A stretch of DNA of 7,982 nucleotides from Coriobacteriaceae bacterium (GCA_015062635.1 SUUF01000034.1:8931-16912), one strand, 5' to 3'. Counted from the stretch's first letter, positions 1-6,051 are shown. Notes: a model not told the origin generated them from the sequence alone. Numbers and translations are program-made.

Positions 1-1298
1 TCGTCATCGTCTTCATCGTACGCGCCGTGTACTTCGCCACGCCGGCGACCTACCAGGTGGCGGGTCAGGAAGTGTCGCTTGCGCGCGGTACGACCTACCG
101 TGGCCTTGTCGATTCCGGTGCGCTTGACGTGCACAAGGGCAACCTCGTGGCCGTCGACGACGAAGTGTTGCAGGAGGGCGGCGGCAAAGACCCCACCGTG
201 TTCCTGAACGGCGAGCCGGTGAACCTTGACGACCGCATTTCCGACCAGGGCGATATTACCGCCGAGAACGGCGAGGACGAGATCGAGCCGTACACGGCCA
301 CGCAAGAGATCACGCCTATCGAGACGCAAATCGCCCGAGACAAGCAGTCGGAGGAAGAAGGCGCCGAAGCGGGCAAGTTCAATTTCTACAATGGCGTGTT
401 GCACGTGATTACCGACCCGGGCCAGGAAGGCATCGTCGAGACGCGCACCGGCGAGACCACGGGTAAAACCGCGACCGTGAAGGTTCAGGACATGAAGCCC
501 CGCGTGTTCGAGAACCTGCATCCCGTGTTGCCGGAAGGCAAGAAATACATCGCGCTGACGTTCGATGACGGTCCCACGCCGAGCGAGGATGCGACCTTGG
601 GTGTGCTCGACGTGTTGGCGAAATACAACGTGAAGGGGACGTTCTTCATGCTCGGCACCGCTGCTGAAGAGAACCCCGATACCGCCCGCCAGGTTGCTCA
701 GGCGGGACATCAGGTTCTGTCCCATTCCTACTCGCATGACGAGGAGCACTTCCTGAACAACACGACGGAAGACGATGTGCGCACTCAGGTGGGCAAGGCA
801 CGTGAAGCCATCGGCGCGGCTACGGGCACCGAGCCCCTGTACATTCGCCCGCCGGGAGGCAATGTGGACGTGAAGGCCATCAAGGCGGCAGGCACGTTGG
901 CCGATGGCTATATCGGCTGGTCGGTCGACACCTTCGACTATAACCTGCCGGGATCCGATGCCATCGCGTCGGTGTTGGTGAACGATGTCGAGCCGGGTTC
1001 GGTCGTGCTGATGCACGATGGCGGCGGCGACCGTTCGCAGACTATCGAGGGTTTGGATAAGGCCATTCCCGAGCTGCAGGCGAAGGGCTACACGTTCGTG
1101 ACAATCGACGAGATGGTGAAGGCCGTCCTCGAGGCTAACGGCCGTTCGACGGACGGCATTTCGGGTAATACCGCCGCCACCGCTGAAACGCAGCAGGCTG
1201 CAGCTGCGACGGGCGCGAGCGAGAGCTCCTCGAGCCAAGACGATGCGGCGGCCGAAACCGGGTCTGATGAGGAATCGGAAGGCGACGCGACCGAATAA
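1..1298 (+). CDS. Membrane-anchored polysaccharide deacetylase (NodB domain), 5' partial
   Basis: The reading frame is open from the left edge (first full codon at 3), so the true start lies outside. The GTG at 27 is probably internal because the codons before it read VIVFIVRA, the end of a membrane segment. Counting from codon 3, the NodB (carbohydrate esterase 4) domain spans about residues 180-365 and carries every expected motif: TFDDGP at 186-191 (catalytic and metal Asp), HSYSH at 241-245 (metal His pair), RPPGG at 282-286, DTFDYN at 309-314 and LMH with H338. Such enzymes remove N-acetyl groups from peptidoglycan or other cell-surface glycans outside the membrane; the substrate here is unknown. 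A region of about 150 residues between anchor and catalytic domain contains a segment (VFLNGEPV) of possible beta-grasp type, a weak call. The C-terminal 50 or so residues are Ala/Ser/Glu/Asp-rich and probably disordered. It ends with TAA and faces the minus-strand phosphatase gene. Confidence 0.92.
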   Translation, partial: VIVFIVRAVYFATPATYQVAGQEVSLARGTTYRGLVDSGALDVHKGNLVAVDDEVLQEGGGKDPTVFLNGEPVNLDDRISDQGDITAENGEDEIEPYTATQEITPIETQIARDKQSEEEGAEAGKFNFYNGVLHVITDPGQEGIVETRTGETTGKTATVKVQDMKPRVFENLHPVLPEGKKYIALTFDDGPTPSEDATLGVLDVLAKYNVKGTFFMLGTAAEENPDTARQVAQAGHQVLSHSYSHDEEHFLNNTTEDDVRTQVGKAREAIGAATGTEPLYIRPPGGNVDVKAIKAAGTLADGYIGWSVDTFDYNLPGSDAIASVLVNDVEPGSVVLMHDGGGDRSQTIEGLDKAIPELQAKGYTFVTIDEMVKAVLEANGRSTDGISGNTAATAETQQAAAATGASESSSSQDDAAAETGSDEESEGDATE

Positions 1299-1352
1299 CG
1301 CCCCAATAAGCGCCCCGGATGAAGGTCCGCCTTCACGCCATCCCGACGAGCG

Positions 1353-1459
1353 CCCACCCACGTCATCTCGACGAGCGCAGCGAGGAGAGATCTCCCCAGC
1401 CGCCACCATGGTTGGGTCGCGGGAGATTTCTCGCCACGCTCGAAATGACGCTGGTGGGG
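1353..1459. repeat. Imperfect inverted repeat, REP/MITE-like
   Basis: The left arm starts CGTCATCTCGACGAGCGCAG at 1361 and ends in GATCTCCC near 1395. The right arm (1421-1450) is, read in reverse complement, CGTCATTTCGAGCG followed by TGGCGAGAAATCTCCC. The arms agree apart from a few substitutions and about five extra bases in the left arm, and the flanking C/A-rich bases (CCCACC against GGTGGG) extend the pairing. The roughly 25-base centre covers CCATGG. This resembles a dispersed intergenic repeat I recall with core GTCATTTCGAGCG...GAGAAATCTC. It lies 55 bases after the deacetylase stop and the transcript would fold strongly, so it may also act in termination or mRNA 3'-end protection. 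It has no coding capacity. Confidence 0.75.
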
Positions 1460-1468
1460 GGCAACACC

Positions 1469-1566
1469 TGACAAAGTCACCGGAGGGATTTGTCAGGTCG
1501 GTCGCGCGCGATGCATGTGACAAAGTCACCGGAGGGGTTTGTCAGGTCGGTCGCGCGCGATGCATG
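1469..1566. repeat. 49-bp tandem duplication with internal inverted repeat
   Basis: Two abutting 49-bp units (1469-1517 and 1518-1566) differ at a single position (A1488 versus G1537). Each starts TGACAAAGTCACCGGAGGG and ends GCGCGATGCATG. Inside each unit TGACAAA pairs with TTTGTCA. In the first copy, flanking bases extend this to a perfect 10-bp inverted repeat (ACCTGACAAA at 1466-1475 with TTTGTCAGGT at 1489-1498, 13-base loop). A near-perfect head-to-tail copy points to recent duplication. There is no spacer between units, so this is not a CRISPR array. Confidence 0.85.
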
Positions 1567-1588
1567 TTACGAAGGCTACGAGGAAACG

Positions 1589-1607
1589 TTGCATCCTCGG
1601 ATTGCAA
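1589..1607 (-). terminator. Possible weak terminator after the phosphatase gene
   Basis: Read on the minus strand, TTGCAATCC pairs with GGATGCAA (one bulged A) around a 2-base loop, followed by CGTTTCC. The hairpin starts about 19 bases past the phosphatase stop codon. The T-run is short, so this is a modest candidate. Confidence 0.35.
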
Positions 1608-1625
1608 GGTATGGCGCGCTCGGTA

Positions 1626-2396
1626 TTACTGCAGGTAGAGGTAGCGCAGTTGGCGTAGGTCGGCGGCGTTGAGCTTGCAGATGTCGCGCAGGAACCCTTC
1701 CATGCCGCCGTAATCGCGGTTTATGGCGTGGAACATCGACCCCAGGTATTCGCTGCGGGCATCGAGCAAGGCGCCCATGCGGTCGGTCAGCGCCGGCTTC
1801 GCGCCTTTCTCCTCGGCTTCAGCCAAAATCTCGCGGCGGCGTTGTGCCAAGTGACGATTTGTCACCAGGTAGTCCTCGATGATGTCGGCCCGGCGCACGC
1901 CAAGCGCCGAAAGCAGGATGGCGGCCACGGCGCCCGTGCGGTCTTTGCCATTGGTGCAGTGCCACAACACGGCGCCCTCGTGGTTGTCGAGCATCACCTG
2001 GAAGATGGTCTGCCACTCGTCAGAGGTGGCCTCGTCAACGAGGTGCTCGTAGATGCGCCGCATATCGTAATCATCGGGATTCCAGCGCAGCGTGAGCATC
2101 TCGGTCCAGTTGTAGTCCTCGCGCATCACGCCGATCGTCTTCATGGGCAAAAGCGGCACCTGCACGTTTTCAACGCCTTCGATAACGGGGTCGGGCGCAC
2201 CGCGGCGCTCGAAGCCCATGCGCAAATCGATGATGGTGTGCACCCGGTATCGTTTTGCGAGCAGCTCGCATTCCTCTTCGGTGGCTTTCGCCAGGTCGGC
2301 GCTGCGCATCAGCTTGCCGGCACGCACGAGGCTGCCATCCTTGGCGGGAATGCCGCCAAGACCGCGGATGTTCAATATGTTCGGGAAATCGTGCAT
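1626..2396 (-). CDS. Tyrosine/serine protein phosphatase family protein (Y_phosphatase3 type)
   Basis: This 256-residue protein belongs to the bacterial group of atypical tyrosine/dual-specificity or lipid phosphatases. The family's N-terminal signature is clear (NIRGLGGIPAKDG...VRAGKLMRSADL, residues 9-35). The catalytic P-loop is HCTNGKDRTG at 146-155: nucleophile C147, phosphate-binding R153 (CX5R), and a K-D pair at 151-152 typical of this family. IIDLRMGFER at about 55-64 also fits. No signal peptide or membrane segment is visible, so it should be cytosolic. Its substrate (phosphotyrosine protein or phospholipid) cannot be read here. The ATG at 2396 has a modest GAGGG about 10 bases upstream and lies only 18 bases after the stop of the small lipoprotein gene, so the two are probably co-transcribed. 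Confidence 0.9.
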   Translation of the reverse strand: MHDFPNILNIRGLGGIPAKDGSLVRAGKLMRSADLAKATEEECELLAKRYRVHTIIDLRMGFERRGAPDPVIEGVENVQVPLLPMKTIGVMREDYNWTEMLTLRWNPDDYDMRRIYEHLVDEATSDEWQTIFQVMLDNHEGAVLWHCTNGKDRTGAVAAILLSALGVRRADIIEDYLVTNRHLAQRRREILAEAEEKGAKPALTDRMGALLDARSEYLGSMFHAINRDYGGMEGFLRDICKLNAADLRQLRYLYLQ

Positions 2397-2414
2397 CGTG
2401 AACGCGCCCTCTTC

Positions 2415-2660
2415 TTACCGGCGCTTCTTCTTCGACTGCTGGCGTTTGCGCTGGGCGCTGCGCTGGCGTTTGCGCCCGAAGTAGCGTCCCGAGATGAAGT
2501 AGCCAAGGCCCGATGCCACCAAGATGAGCATGCCGAGCCCCATGCCCACGCTCTTGCGGGTTTCCTCGTCCATGTCTTGGATGCCGCATCCACCCAACGC
2601 GAGGCAGCTGAAGGCCGCGATGGCGATGACGATGGCGAAGCGTGCGGTTCGCTTGTTCAT
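2415..2660 (-). CDS. Small lipoprotein with a membrane segment and basic C-terminal tail
   Basis: I do not recognise a named family. The protein starts at ATG 2660, chosen because AAGGAG lies 6-7 bases upstream; an in-frame start at 2708 would add 16 residues overlapping the -10 element. The 81-residue product has a signal peptide (residues 1-24, MNKRTARF then a hydrophobic stretch) ending in the lipobox LGGC with C25. A short acidic linker follows (DMDEETRKS), then a second hydrophobic, glycine-rich segment (about 38-57), then a strongly basic tail (59-81) with RKRQ, QRKR and KKKRR clusters. If C25 is lipidated outside the membrane and segment 38-57 crosses back, the basic tail would sit in the cytoplasm, near phospholipid or nucleic acid. 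The downstream gene is the phosphatase; a functional link is unproven. Confidence 0.75.
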   Translation of the reverse strand: MNKRTARFAIVIAIAAFSCLALGGCGIQDMDEETRKSVGMGLGMLILVASGLGYFISGRYFGRKRQRSAQRKRQQSKKKRR

Positions 2661-2693
2661 GGATGGCTCCTTCGGTACGAATGCAACCGCGCT

Positions 2694-2699
2694 ATTATA
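2694..2699 (-). promoter_or_regulatory. -10 element TATAAT for the lipoprotein-phosphatase operon
   Basis: A perfect TATAAT on the minus strand (within GTATAATAGC) lies 33 bases before the lipoprotein ATG, giving a leader of about 27 bases. No convincing -35 is seen 16-18 bases upstream, where the terminator hairpin of the preceding gene sits. Confidence 0.6.
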
Positions 2700-2713
2700 C
2701 CGCAGCATGAAAG

Positions 2714-2739
2714 CGCCCCATCGCGTATGCGGTGGGGCG
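2714..2739 (-). terminator. Terminator-like hairpin after the DtxR-family gene
   Basis: An 11-bp stem (2714-2724 with 2729-2739, one G-U pair in the plus-strand RNA, loop GTAT) lies 37 bases beyond the regulator's stop codon. On the minus strand it is followed by GCTTTCAT, a poor U-tract. It separates the regulator's transcript from the TATAAT of the lipoprotein operon. Confidence 0.55.
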
Positions 2740-2775
2740 GCTGTGTGAATGGAGCGAGGAATTACGCGGCCGGGA

Positions 2776-3150
2776 TTACTTATTGAGCGTCGCGTAGAAC
2801 GACTTCATGCACTCGAAGGTCTCGGCGCTGATGTAATGCTCGACGCGGCAGGCGTCTTCCTCGGCGGTTTCAGGCGACACGCCCATCGCGCAGAAGAGGT
2901 TGCACAGCAGCACGTGGCGCTCGTACACCGAGATAGCGATGGCCTCGCCCTTCGGCGTGAGGTGCAGGCCCGTGCCGTTGTCGGGCTCGACATAGCCCTG
3001 GTCGCGCAACTTGCCCATCCACTCGCTGATCGTGGGCTTCGAGAAACCCATCTTCTTCGCGAGGTCAACGGGGCGCACGACGTCGAGTTCCTGGCTCAGG
3101 ACGTAGATGTCCTCGAGGTACATTTCAAGCGATTCGCTGCTAGCTGGCAT
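2776..3150 (-). CDS. DtxR/MntR-family metal-dependent transcriptional repressor (short form)
   Basis: The 124-residue protein has the DtxR-family winged helix at its N terminus: SLEMYLEDIYVL (7-18), then a helix-turn-helix at about 27-50 (VDLAKKMGFSKPTISEWMGKL) and a wing (GLHLTPKGE, 61-69). The dimerisation/metal domain follows (about 75-124). Visible ligand candidates are M10, H79 (YERHVLL), C101, E104 and H105 (ACRVEHYIS). In DtxR/IdeR the corresponding ligands include Met10, Cys102, Glu105 and His106, whereas manganese-type MntR has Asp8 and Glu99 there, so the pattern leans toward iron-type sensing. The C-terminal SH3-like domain of full-length IdeR is absent, giving an MntR-like length. 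The ATG is fixed by AAAAGGAG five bases upstream. It is divergent from the DUF6110/ATPase operon and has an iron-box-like site upstream. Confidence 0.92.
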   Translation of the reverse strand: MPASSESLEMYLEDIYVLSQELDVVRPVDLAKKMGFSKPTISEWMGKLRDQGYVEPDNGTGLHLTPKGEAIAISVYERHVLLCNLFCAMGVSPETAEEDACRVEHYISAETFECMKSFYATLNK

Positions 3151-3220
3151 GAGGACTCCTTTTCCGTCGAGCGCGGTGTCTTACTAGTTTACGGGAAAGC
3201 GGTTTCCAAAACGACGCAAT

Positions 3221-3239
3221 TGAGGTTAGGGAATCCTAT
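3221..3239. promoter_or_regulatory. Iron-box-like operator (DtxR/IdeR-type)
   Basis: TGAGGTTAGGGAATCCTAT matches the IdeR/DtxR consensus (TTAGGTTAGSCTAACCTAA, S = G or C) at 14 of 19 positions by hand count, with the AGGTTAGG half intact and a degenerate right half (ATCCTA). It lies 71 bases upstream of the DtxR-family ATG and about 240 bases upstream of the DUF6110 ATG. Autoregulation is the simplest reading. Confidence 0.5.
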
Positions 3240-3276
3240 TTTTTCGTGCCGGCAAACCGGTTGGAAATGCGGCGGA

Positions 3277-3330
3277 AAAGATAGACGCGACTATCTGCAC
3301 AGGCCAGCGCGAAAGTTAGACGAGACTATC
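3277..3330. repeat. Pair of 19-bp direct repeats, possible operators
   Basis: AAAGATAGACGCGACTATC (3277-3295) and AAAGTTAGACGAGACTATC (3312-3330) agree at 17 of 19 positions and start 35 bases apart, close to helical phase. The first copy also forms a near-palindrome, AGATAG-acgcga-CTATCT (3279-3296). A GTTAGA/TCTAAC inverted pair (3315-3320 and 3347-3352) overlaps the second copy. All lie just upstream of the candidate promoter of the DUF6110/ATPase operon, as expected for binding sites of a regulator. Confidence 0.5.
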
Positions 3331-3384
3331 GAAAGTGTTTGATAAATCTAACAAAACAGCAGGTCAAAAGGCAAAATGTTAGCG

Positions 3385-3413
3385 TTGACGAAGTGCATTT
3401 CGGGGCGTACGTT
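3385..3413 (+). promoter_or_regulatory. Candidate promoter of the DUF6110-ATPase operon
   Basis: A -35-like TTGACG (3385-3390) is followed after 17 bases by TACGTT (3408-3413), a weak -10. The predicted leader would be about 55 bases and contains the CGGGA/TCCCG hairpin. The -35 match is good and the -10 poor, so it may need an activator or may be mis-assigned. Confidence 0.35.
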
Positions 3414-3476
3414 CATAAATGAGCAATTGATTTCAAGCAATTCGGGAGCGCTGTTCCCGCGAGAAAGGGGCACATC

Positions 3477-3809
3477 ATGGGCTATGGAAAGCTGATTGCA
3501 TTCGCCGGTGGCGCCGTGGCGAGCGGCGTGGTGCAGGTGCTGTCGAGGCAACCGAAGGTGCGTCAGGCCATGGTGAATTGCGTGGCCAAGGGCATGCAGG
3601 TGAAGGCCGACGCCGACGAGGCGCTGCAGGGCATCAAGGACGACGCCGAGGACGTGTGCGCCGACGCCCGTTATGAGGCCAAGGTGAAGGCGGCCACCGC
3701 TGCCCGCCGGGCCGAGCTCGAGGAGCGCATCCGCGCCGAGGTCGAGGCCGAGCTGGCCAAGGAGGCCGAAACTGCCGCAGCCGCCGAGGAGGCAGAGGCC
3801 GCAAAGTAG
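3477..3809 (+). CDS. DUF6110-like small membrane/coiled-coil protein
   Basis: This 110-residue protein begins with a glycine-rich hydrophobic segment (KLIAFAGGAVASGVVQVL, about 5-22). A region of likely helix follows (KVRQAMVNCVAKGMQVKADADEALQGIKDDAEDVCADARYEAK, about 27-69), then an Ala/Glu/Arg-rich coiled-coil tail. The N-terminal two thirds resembles what I recall of DUF6110 proteins, which are often encoded directly upstream of heavy-metal P-type ATPases in gut bacteria; the same order occurs here. Function is not established. A single N-terminal membrane anchor with a cytoplasmic helical tail suggests a partner or regulator of the ATPase (inference). C35 and C58 are its only cysteines. 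The ATG at 3477 follows AAAGGGG at 6 bases. Confidence 0.75.
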   Translation: MGYGKLIAFAGGAVASGVVQVLSRQPKVRQAMVNCVAKGMQVKADADEALQGIKDDAEDVCADARYEAKVKAATAARRAELEERIRAEVEAELAKEAETAAAAEEAEAAK

Positions 3810-3857
3810 GCCGCACTCGCACTTTCCGACACGCGCGAGACAGGAGCGTGCGCATTT

Positions 3858-3889
3858 GTGGCCCGGGCGCAGGAGACCGCCCGGGCCAC
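3858..3889 (+). terminator. Strong GC hairpin between the DUF6110-like and ATPase genes
   Basis: A perfect 12-bp stem (GTGGCCCGGGCG at 3858-3869 with CGCCCGGGCCAC at 3878-3889, 8-base loop) is followed by CCTATTTCAG rather than a true T-run. It starts 48 bases after the DUF6110 stop and ends 20 bases before the ATPase ATG. It may be a leaky terminator, or a processing or stability element setting different expression of the two genes. Confidence 0.55.
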
Positions 3890-3909
3890 CCTATTTCAGG
3901 GAGATTGCC

Positions 3910-6006
3910 ATGTATTACGAGATTGTCCACGACCGCCCCGGCCGCATCCGCTTCCGCTGCGGAAAGTGGCTATTTTCCGAAGATGAGGCGAATGGCGTCA
4001 TTGCGCGCCTGAAAGAGGTCGAAGGCGTTGCCGAGGTGCGATATCGCGAGGCCAATGGCGGATTCCTCGTGCTGTTTTCGGGGAAGGCCCGCCCGGGCAT
4101 CATCGCTGCGATGGATTCCCTCGATGTGATGCACCTGCCCACAGCGGCTCCCGATGCGGCGTCGAGCGCGGAGGCGCTCGACAACCGATTTCAACTCCAG
4201 CTCATCAAGGCGGTTGGCAAGCGGTTTGCCCGGCGTCTCCTTCTGCCCCCGCAGGTGCGCGCAGTGCTCGTCGTTTTGCGTGCGTTACGCTATGGGAAAG
4301 AGGGATTGCGCGCGCTGGCGCACGGGAAGCTGAGCGTCGAGGTGCTTGACATGACGGCCATCTGGATGTCGATTTTCCAGCGCGATTTCGCGACGGCCGG
4401 TCTCGTGATGTTCCTGCTGCATATTTCCGACTTGCTGACCGACTACACCCACGCGCGGTCGAACCTGGCCCTACGTCAGAACCTCGCCATCTGCGCCGAA
4501 ACGGTGTGGGTGGTGCACGAGGGCGTCGAAGTCGAGATTCCCGTGGAAGACGTTGCCGTGGGCGATGTCGTGCGCGTACGCTCTGGTTCGCTCGTTCCGC
4601 TCGATGGAACCGTGGTCGACGGCGAGGCCGAGGTGAACGAGGCGTCGATGACCGGCGAATCGACGCTCGTCCACAAGGATGCGGGGTCAACCGTGTTTGC
4701 GGGCACGGCGGTCGATGAGGGCTCGCTGTTGATCGAGGTGACTGCGCAGGCAGGCGATTCGCGCCTCGACGGCATCGTCAGCCTGGTCGAGAATTCCGCC
4801 GGCCGGAAGGCCGAGATCCAAAGCCGCGCCGAGCGCCTGGCCGACGGCGTCGTCCCCATCTCGCTCGGGCTGTTCCTGCTGAAGTGGGGCATCACGCGCG
4901 ACCTGGCTTCCGCGATGAGCGTGCTGATGGTCGACTATTCCTGCGCCATCAAGCTGTCGACGCCCGTAGCAGTGATGAGCGCAATGCGCGAGGCCACGAA
5001 ACGCGAGGTGGTGGTGAAGGGCGGCAAGTACCTCGAGGCGCTTGCGCGGGCCGATACCATCGTGTTCGACAAGACCGGCACGCTCACGAATGCCTGCCCG
5101 CGGGTGGTGAACGTCATCGAATTCAACGGGTGGACGGCCGACGAGGTGCTGCGCACCGCCGCCTGCCTCGAGGAGCATTTCCCGCACAGCATGGCGCGCG
5201 CGATCGTACGCAGCGCCGAGGAGCGCGGGCTGTACCACGCCGAGGAGGAGCATGCCGAGGTCGAATACATCGTGGCGCATGGCATCGTCACGTCGATCGC
5301 CGGCAAGCGCGCGTGCGTGGGAAGCGCGCATTTCATCTTCGAGGACGAGGCTGTTCCCGAGCCAGATGGCCTGGTCGAGCGCATCAACCGGGAGGCGCCC
5401 ACGGCCTCGACTGTGTACTTGGCGGTGGACGGCGTGCTCTGCGGGGCCATCTGCATTTCCGACCCGCTGCGCCCCGAGTCGGCTGAAGTGGTGCGTCAGC
5501 TGCGTGAGCGCGGCTTCGAGCACATCGTGATGCTCACGGGCGATTCCGAGAATTGCGCGCGCACCATCGCCGGGAAGCTCGGACTCGACGAATGGCATGC
5601 CCAGGTGCTGCCCGAGGACAAGGCTGCGTATGTGGAGGACCTGAAGCGCCGCGGGCACACGGTGCTGATGGTGGGGGACGGCATCAACGATTCGCCGGCA
5701 CTGGCGGCGGCGGATGTGTCGATCGCACTTTCGGACGCAAGCGACATCGCGCGCAGCGTGGCGGACATCGCCGTGCTCACGGCGTCGCTGAGGGCGCTGC
5801 TGACGATGCGTGACATCGCGGTGCGCCTGATGAGGCGCGTGAACGATTCGTATGCGTTCATCGTGACCTTCAACACGGCGCTCATCATCCTGGGCTTCGC
5901 CGGCATCTTGCCCGCGAGCACGGGCGCGATGCTGCACAACGCCTCGACGGTGGGCATCGTCGGTCGCAACATGCGCCCGCTGTTGCCGGAGCCTGAAGGG
6001 CAATAG
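3910..6006 (+). CDS. P1B-type heavy-metal translocating ATPase with non-canonical SC-xxK motif
   Basis: This 698-residue protein is a P-type ATPase. In order it has a degenerate HMA-like N-terminal domain (about 1-75, HDRPGRIRFR, no CxxC), membrane helices (about 110-185), and an actuator domain with TGES at 248-251. Helix 6 reads DYSCAIKLSTPVA (342-354), then come phosphorylation motif DKTG (D387), nucleotide-domain EEHFPHSMA (421-429, a variant of the usual HP motif) and hinge GDGINDSPAL (D590, D594). The C-terminal helix pair contains LHNASTVGIVGRNM. Normal P1B pumps have CPC, CPH, SPC or TPC in helix 6. Here the Pro before C345 is Ser, and Lys348 lies in the helix. Catalysis should be intact, but the ion cannot be predicted; Mn2+, Fe2+ or Zn2+ export is conceivable. 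The ATG at 3910 follows CAGGGAG at 6 bases. An upstream TTG at 3856 was rejected because the 12-bp hairpin would lie inside the gene. Confidence 0.92.
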   Translation: MYYEIVHDRPGRIRFRCGKWLFSEDEANGVIARLKEVEGVAEVRYREANGGFLVLFSGKARPGIIAAMDSLDVMHLPTAAPDAASSAEALDNRFQLQLIKAVGKRFARRLLLPPQVRAVLVVLRALRYGKEGLRALAHGKLSVEVLDMTAIWMSIFQRDFATAGLVMFLLHISDLLTDYTHARSNLALRQNLAICAETVWVVHEGVEVEIPVEDVAVGDVVRVRSGSLVPLDGTVVDGEAEVNEASMTGESTLVHKDAGSTVFAGTAVDEGSLLIEVTAQAGDSRLDGIVSLVENSAGRKAEIQSRAERLADGVVPISLGLFLLKWGITRDLASAMSVLMVDYSCAIKLSTPVAVMSAMREATKREVVVKGGKYLEALARADTIVFDKTGTLTNACPRVVNVIEFNGWTADEVLRTAACLEEHFPHSMARAIVRSAEERGLYHAEEEHAEVEYIVAHGIVTSIAGKRACVGSAHFIFEDEAVPEPDGLVERINREAPTASTVYLAVDGVLCGAICISDPLRPESAEVVRQLRERGFEHIVMLTGDSENCARTIAGKLGLDEWHAQVLPEDKAAYVEDLKRRGHTVLMVGDGINDSPALAAADVSIALSDASDIARSVADIAVLTASLRALLTMRDIAVRLMRRVNDSYAFIVTFNTALIILGFAGILPASTGAMLHNASTVGIVGRNMRPLLPEPEGQ

Positions 6007-6051
6007 CGCCCGGTTGCGAAATCGCCGCAGCCAAACGGGGTTCGAGCGCGG

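Larger units (their letters stand above)
1299..1625. other. Convergent intergenic region with two repeat elements
   Basis: This 327-base gap between convergent genes has no credible gene. It contains a short hairpin (1320-1335, 6-bp stem, no T-run), an imperfect long inverted repeat (about 1353-1459), a 49-bp tandem duplication (1469-1566) and a hairpin near the phosphatase 3' end (1589-1607). The open frames across it are low-complexity and restate the repeats. Confidence 0.8.
3151..3476. promoter_or_regulatory. Divergent regulatory region between the regulator and the ATPase operon
   Basis: This 326-base region has no credible gene and is visibly more A/T-rich than its surroundings. From left to right it holds the regulator's ribosome site, a GGAAA-gcgg-TTTCC dyad (3194-3207), the iron-box-like site (3221-3239), an AACCGGTT palindrome (3255-3262), two 19-bp direct repeats (3277-3295, 3312-3330), a candidate sigma-70-type promoter (3385-3413), and a small leader hairpin (CGGGA 3443-3447 with TCCCG 3455-3459). 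The ribosome site AAAGGGG then lies 6 bases before the ATG at 3477. Confidence 0.7.

Noticed and set aside
1466..1566. Short repeat pair considered as a CRISPR array
   Set aside because: The two units abut without a unique spacer, and no cas gene is present.
1243..1638. Plus-strand frame running from the deacetylase tail through the intergenic repeats
   Set aside because: It is low complexity, restates the repeats and has no ribosome site.
1728..2786. 352-codon plus-strand open frame opposite the phosphatase and lipoprotein genes
   Set aside because: It is the complement of two supported genes and contains no family motif; it also crosses the promoter and terminator between the minus-strand units.
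2749..3342. 197-codon plus-strand open frame opposite the metalloregulator
   Set aside because: It is a shadow of the DtxR-family gene, which has an ideal ribosome site and conserved metal ligands.
3856..3909. TTG start at 3856 for the ATPase
   Set aside because: The extra 18 residues would be encoded by the hairpin, and the ATG at 3910 has a ribosome site and begins the recognisable domain.
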